A DNA stretch of 17,461 nucleotides from Anaerolineae bacterium (GTDB lineage Bacteria; Chloroflexota; Anaerolineae; B4-G1), in the NCBI GenBank assembly GCA_030612185.1, contig JAUWOI010000030.1:1-17461 (forward strand), in the 5' to 3' direction. Below are positions 14,160-17,461 of the stretch, one piece after another. A model generated the notes under the pieces. The model saw only the letters and a program-made list of their open reading frames with translations. It was not told where the DNA came from and did no database searches. Made by a program: the position numbers and the translations under genes. How positions within the stretch are numbered: position 1 is the first letter of the stretch; each line of letters opens with the position of its first letter.

Positions 14160-14175
14160 GGTCTTACGTCTGACC
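14160..14175. promoter_or_regulatory. Autoregulatory operator candidate
   Basis: GGTCTTACGTCTGACC is a dyad of form GGTC-N2-ACGT-N2-GACC. It starts 3 bp downstream of the -10 box of the regulator promoter, that is, around the expected transcription start. A second overlapping dyad, GTAAGA-GG-TCTTAC, lies at 14154-14167. Binding by the GntR protein is inference. Confidence 0.45.
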
Positions 14176-14178
14176 TTT

Positions 14179-14206
14179 ATTATATCCCAATTGGCGTTTT
14201 TGTCAA
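14179..14206 (-). promoter_or_regulatory. Consensus sigma-70-type promoter of gntR and operon
   Basis: The minus strand reads TTGACA (14201-14206), 16 nt, then TATAAT (14179-14184); both hexamers are perfect. Transcription would start around 14170, about 30 bp before the regulator's start codon. It is the best promoter in the window and the likely main promoter for the catabolic cluster. Confidence 0.75.
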
Positions 14207-14233
14207 GGTTGGGAGGGCCTCCTTTCAACCACC

Positions 14234-14287
14234 GTCATTCCGAGCAACCGACAGGAGTGTAGCGACTGAAGGGAGTCGAGGAATCTC
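14234..14287. repeat. GTCATTCCGAG...GAGGAATCTC dispersed repeat
   Basis: The ends GTCATTCCGAG and GAGGAATCTC are partly inverted (ATTCC/GGAAT). I recognise this type as a common intergenic repeat in Chloroflexota and other environmental genomes. It fills the gap between the orphan ORF and the regulator's promoter, along with an AGGCCT-containing palindrome near 14211-14224. Confidence 0.5.
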
Positions 14288-14345
14288 CAAGGCCGGGGAC
14301 CAGTGTGCCAAAGACAGTAGCGGCCCGGTCACCAGTAGTCGGTGG

Positions 14346-14714
14346 TCACTTAGACCCACTTTCATTCAAAGCAGGCTTTGCGTAGTTCCAATACACATAG
14401 TTCAAGAAGTGGTCAACGCGTCCCATAGAATCAAAGGCGAACAAGTTGCGTACGTAGTCCAATATCTCGGTGAATTTGCCGTAATCTTTGGCCTTAAAAC
14501 CTTGTTGGTCCTGTCGAAATCGCCCAATCGCCAGGTGTTGCATACTACCCAATGAGTTCTTATTGAGCACTGGGCATCGATCAGGATAGTAGGAGTTCAT
14601 CACTTCTGTCAGCACATTGACGCCTAAACCTACCACACGTTTGACATAAGGAATGCCGAGTTCAAACAATTCAGTTGCCGAAGCCTCTGGATACTCACGA
14701 ACTGTTCGGATCAT
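14346..14714 (-). CDS. Orphan ORF, probable C-terminal fragment of a larger protein
   Basis: 122 codons; the product is not recognised with confidence. NVLTEVMNSYYPDRCPVLNKNSLGSM and DSMGRVDHFLNYVYWNYAKP (each given by its characteristic words) resemble stretches I associate with C-terminal or regulatory parts of restriction/DNA-binding proteins, but this is memory, not a match. An in-frame TAA 27 nt before the ATG closes the frame. GGAG lies about 10 nt upstream. The gene lies between an IS end (14783) and the dispersed repeats, and no partner gene is next to it. It is likely a remnant left by IS-linked rearrangement. A small intact gene is the alternative. Confidence 0.45.
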   Translation of the reverse strand: MIRTVREYPEASATELFELGIPYVKRVVGLGVNVLTEVMNSYYPDRCPVLNKNSLGSMQHLAIGRFRQDQQGFKAKDYGKFTEILDYVRNLFAFDSMGRVDHFLNYVYWNYAKPALNESGSK

Positions 14715-14782
14715 AGCGCAAGTCTCCAGGGGTAGTGGTTACATATTAACTGATAGGACACCACACCGTGTTGTAGTAGTGG

Positions 14783-14799
14783 CAGCAATTCCCGTTTTG
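14783..14799. repeat. IS left terminal inverted repeat
   Basis: CAGCAATTCCCGTTTTG; the exact inverse of 16408-16424. The similarity stops at both edges. Confidence 0.85.
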
Positions 14800-14999
14800 G
14801 GATTGTATGTCATCCGTCTGCAAGTCCGCGGGGGCAGGAAATGGGACTACGGATCGGCGTTTTGGCATCAGCCCCCCAAGATGAAGCCAGCGAATTCTCT
14901 CAGAATGAGAAGCAGCGATGGCACGGCCAGGGTAAACACGATAATGTCCCCTTGGCGCTGCGTTCTCTGACGGTGCCCCACAGTGTCTCCCAGACATGA

Positions 15000-16302
15000 T
15001 CACGGGGGGGGAAAAGATAACCACTGTGGCTTTGTATCCGTAGAGAATGGCTTCGAATAGCTGTGTCATCGACTGGAACTCGATCGTCTTGAACAGAGCC
15101 CGCATATGCTCCCACAGTCTTCTCCGGCTACCTTTCTTCTCCAGAACGGCCTGGAACAATTCACAGGCCAGTTGTTGTACCTGGTCGACGAGAAAGGCCA
15201 ACATCATCAACGCGACAAACACCACGGACAGATTCTTCTTGCCGTGTCCAAAGTTGTGTTCGAAATGATATCCTTGGTTCTTCAAGGTGTTGAAGGTCTC
15301 GTTCTCGACCTTCCAACGCGCTCGCCCTCCGCGCATGATTGTGAAGACATTTAACTCGGTGATGGTGAAATCGGTAACCCAACAAAAGTGCTGGGTCTTG
15401 TCCTTTCCGATCTCCCAGTACTCGATAAAATTCACCAGTATGTCCGGATTAGACTTGTTCAAGGGCATCTGGTTCACAAAGGAAAAGCGGTGAACAACGC
15501 CTCCAGACCTTCGCTCATATTCAGTCGTCCGTCCCTCCTGACGGGCCAGTGCCACTTGCTCGAACAGATACTCGTGATCTCCTTCTTTCACCCCCAGGAT
15601 GTAGTGAAACCCGTGCTTCTCCAACTCGCGAATATGCGGCGCATTGGGACTCAGCGCATCCTCAGTGATCGTAAAGGTCAAATCAGGATAGTCTTGCTTC
15701 AACTGGGCCAGAAAACGCTTGGCCGCGTTGCGCTCACAGTCGTTCTTGCTCTCTCCATCCTGCTTCAGGATCGGCTCTGGCATCAAAGGAATGACTTCCC
15801 GCAGGTTCGGGTGAATGATCACTCCGCCCATCAGTTGGTGGTAGTAGGTCACCTCGCCTGTCTTCTTGTTGACCTTTTGCATGCAGGAAGAGCAGTGAAT
15901 CGTCTTCGAACTGAAGTACCCCGTGCCATCCAAAGAAGCGAGGTAGCTTCCACCCAGAAAAACAAACCTGTCCAGTTCTTTGCTGCGCTGAAGCTGGCGA
16001 ACGACATCTCTGAACACCGGCCTAATCTCTACCGAATCGACGTCGTCGAGAATCGTGCGCATCTGTGTGTCACCAGGCACTTCCTTGATGCCGTAGATGC
16101 TCCCCAAGTTGCTATCTGTCGCCCGACGCTCATCGAAAGCGAGCAATGATGGATCTTTCAAGGAAAACATTGCAAACCCAGACATCAGAGCGTCTGGCAT
16201 TGAGATCTTGGCATTCTCAGCACGCTGGTCTGTCACCTGCTCGAAATTGGCCCGAACCAATGCGAATAGGCGATCGGCGGATAGCAGCTTGTTTGCAGCC
16301 AT
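15000..16302 (-). CDS. IS4-like DDE transposase (frame extended by homopolymer slip)
   Basis: The transposase cuts and joins the IS ends. D125 (SLDGTGYF) and D215 (TEDALSPN) are the acidic pair, and E333 in RWKVENETFNTLK is the third residue of the DDE triad. The following QGYHFEHNFGHGKKN and LMMLAFLVDQVQQ are typical of this IS group. The start is ATG 16302 with AAGGGG upstream. The expected end is SPP followed by TGA at 15000-15002, giving 433 residues. The tract at 15004-15011 has 8 C on the coding strand, which shifts the frame. As written, the open frame runs 85 further codons, through the IS end, to 14746, adding a low-complexity tail with no family character. One C fewer restores the stop. 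It may be a sequencing slip or a real +1 variant; the catalytic part is intact either way. Confidence 0.82.
15004..15011. other. Homopolymer that alters the transposase end
   Basis: Eight G on the plus strand (eight C in the gene). With seven, the reading frame ends at TGA 15000-15002 directly after SPP, well inside the IS. With eight, the frame crosses the terminal repeat. Confidence 0.65.
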
Positions 16303-16370
16303 TGGGCAACCCCTTCTGCTCCGTGTTTTGTGGAAACCCGGCGGCCTCCCGGCTCATTCCACTTACCCCT

Positions 16371-16398
16371 ACTATAGCCCAACTGCCGCAGATTTCAA
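16371..16398 (-). promoter_or_regulatory. Transposase promoter candidate
   Basis: TTGAAA (16393-16398), 16 nt, TATAGT (16371-16376) on the minus strand. It lies just inside the right terminal repeat and about 70 bp before the transposase ATG. Confidence 0.5.
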
Positions 16399-16407
16399 GT
16401 CAGACAT

Positions 16408-16424
16408 CAAAACGGGAATTGCTG
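16408..16424. repeat. IS right terminal inverted repeat
   Basis: CAAAACGGGAATTGCTG; the exact inverse of 14783-14799. It also supplies the last codons (TSNSRFDV and TGA at 16400) of the interrupted surface-protein frame. Confidence 0.85.
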
Positions 16425-17461
16425 GTGCCCGCGTCACCTGTGGCGGTGACGGCGAAGTGAACACTGCGATTCTCGTGCGCCGGCAGCGTGGGGATCGTCC
16501 AGCGCAGCGTGTCGCCCTCTTGCTCTCCTCCGTCCTCAATGGTGGCCAGGGCAGCGTTCTCGGCCGGCAGGGTACTGGTGACGGTCACGCCGGTGAAGGG
16601 CGCATCCGTGTGGTTGAAGACGGTGAAGATGTAGGTCAGCGTCTCGCCGGGCAGGACGTTGTGGGGCGCGTCCGCCTCGACCGCCAACACGGGCGGGAAG
16701 ACCTCGACTATGTCGGCAGGGATACGGGGCTTGAGTTGGAAGGTCTCGTCATACATCTCACTGATGCCGGCGATGGTATACTGGTGTCCAACCTCGATCT
16801 TTTCGATCTCCAGTTCCATCTCGGTCAGTTTGTCCACGTAGACCAGCGCGACGTAACCCTGATCGTCGGCCAAATCTATCTCGTAACTGTAGGTGAATTC
16901 CTCGACGCGGGTGGCCTGACCGGCGACGGCGATCAGCCACCCCGACACCGCCGGGTCGCTTGCAGCCTGTGCAACGGTGACCTCCCGCGCCTCAGCAGAC
17001 TCTTCCTGACCCAGGATGACGACGTCATCCTGGTTGCTGCCCGGCACAATCTGCATCGAGTTGCGATAGGCTCCTATCTCACCGGTCACCTGTACCCGGT
17101 CGCCCAGCGTCACCTCCGGTGGTGTACCGTTATCGTCGAAGCACTGAATCTGGAGGCCGCCGCTTTCGTCCTGGATGTAGAACTTGGCGTCGTTTGTTCC
17201 AGCATAGTAGCCGCCGGTGTACATCGTGGCTACCCCCTCGACGGTGACAATCTCGCCCATCAGCGCGCGTGCCGTCCCGATGGGGATGATACCCCCTTCA
17301 ACGCGGGTGCGCACCGGCGCGCCGAACGCCTCCTCGGGCCAATCGCCAGCCTGCACGCTGTACTCCCGCGCCATCAGCGTGGCGTACGTTAGCGGCGTCT
17401 CGACGGTCACGCGGCGGGAGACCACGTCGCCGTCGGCCATTTCCGCCAGCGTCCATTGCAC
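16425..17461 (-). pseudogene. Secreted OB-fold/DUF11 protein, 3' end cut by the IS, 5' end outside the window
   Basis: About 345 residues are visible; the frame is open at the window edge, so the true start lies outside. In order: the tail of an upstream domain (1-55), an OB-fold nucleic-acid-binding-like domain (about 65-150: EIVTVEGVATMYTGGYY, FYIQDESGGLQI, GDRVQVTGEI), a second OB-like unit (160-240), then a DUF11-type beta-sandwich (about 255-345: VLPGETLTYIFTVFNHTDAPFTGVTVTSTLP, LPAHENRSVHFAV). DUF11 repeats are common in large exported surface proteins of Chloroflexota, and YhcR-like OB folds often sit next to exported nucleases. After ATGDAGT the frame enters the IS terminal repeat and stops at 16400. 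The missing 3' part is not found on the other side of the IS. Confidence 0.75.

Larger units (their letters stand above)
14783..16424 (-). mobile_element. Complete insertion sequence, IS4-like DDE type
   Basis: The 1642-bp element is bounded by 17-bp perfect terminal inverted repeats, CAGCAATTCCCGTTTTG at 14783-14799 and its reverse complement at 16408-16424. It contains one transposase gene, a promoter just inside the right end, and about 200 bp of non-coding DNA at the left end. No target duplication is seen: flanks GTAGTAGTGG and GTGCCCGCGT do not match. Confidence 0.85.

Noticed and set aside
14327..14352. GTC-rich repeat (GGTCACC, AGTAGTC, GGTGGTCAC) at the end of the orphan ORF
   Set aside because: It resembles the other arrays and also touches a stop codon, but the spacing is irregular (10 and 7 nt) and there are too few units to call it an array.
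14783..16424. Target-site duplication of the IS
   Set aside because: The flanks GTAGTAGTGG and GTGCCCGCGT were compared in direct orientation and do not match at any length beyond chance.

Overview
The window (about 17.5 kb, GC-rich, essentially all genes on the minus strand) looks like a chromosomal piece of a Chloroflexota bacterium, probably Anaerolineae/Caldilineae-like. The grounds are the substrate-binding lipoprotein with a typical N-terminus (LVLSACGPKATEEP), the frequent S23/four-helix-bundle genes, the GTCATTCCGAG...GAGGAATCTC intergenic repeat, and many 7-8 nt tandem arrays between genes. This assignment is inference; there is no rRNA or marker gene here.

Reading with the genes (right to left), the core is one long co-directional catabolic cluster. 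A GntR/HutC regulator (13406-14140) has a consensus promoter and a dyad operator candidate. It is followed by a carbamoyltransferase (CT-B, HCLP motif), a four-helix S23-type protein, a second carbamoyltransferase (CT-A, HPMP motif), a second S23-type protein, and carbamate kinase. The S23-2 frame runs into carbamate kinase without a stop codon. Then come a BMP/Med-family lipoprotein, an ABC ATPase with two ATP-binding halves and two permeases (a NupOPQ-like importer), a threonine-synthase-like PLP enzyme, an RNase Z-like metallo-beta-lactamase-fold hydrolase, and a second unusual fold-type II PLP enzyme. A terminator-like hairpin ends the cluster at about 173-204.

The logic resembles the ygeW-ygeX-yqeA type of pathway. 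A nucleoside-like or ureide-like solute would be imported and processed by lyases. A carbamoyl group would be released phosphorolytically as carbamoyl phosphate, and carbamate kinase would harvest ATP. The real substrate is not visible in the sequence.

The most striking non-gene signal is a set of short-period (7-8 nt) tandem arrays. They sit directly at stop codons inside the operon. Two pairs flank the S23-type genes in inverted orientation, and others are solo. One lies inside the threonine-synthase-like coding sequence and appears to encode a small in-frame insert. I regard the S23 gene plus inverted arrays as a candidate undescribed mobile or self-spreading element.

The right part holds an orphan 122-codon ORF and a complete IS4-like insertion sequence (14783-16424, 17-bp perfect terminal inverted repeats). 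Its transposase reads past its expected stop because of an 8-C homopolymer. The IS has cut off the 3' end of a secreted OB-fold/DUF11 protein gene that runs out of the window. The left end (1-239) holds G/C homopolymer tracts and hairpins only.
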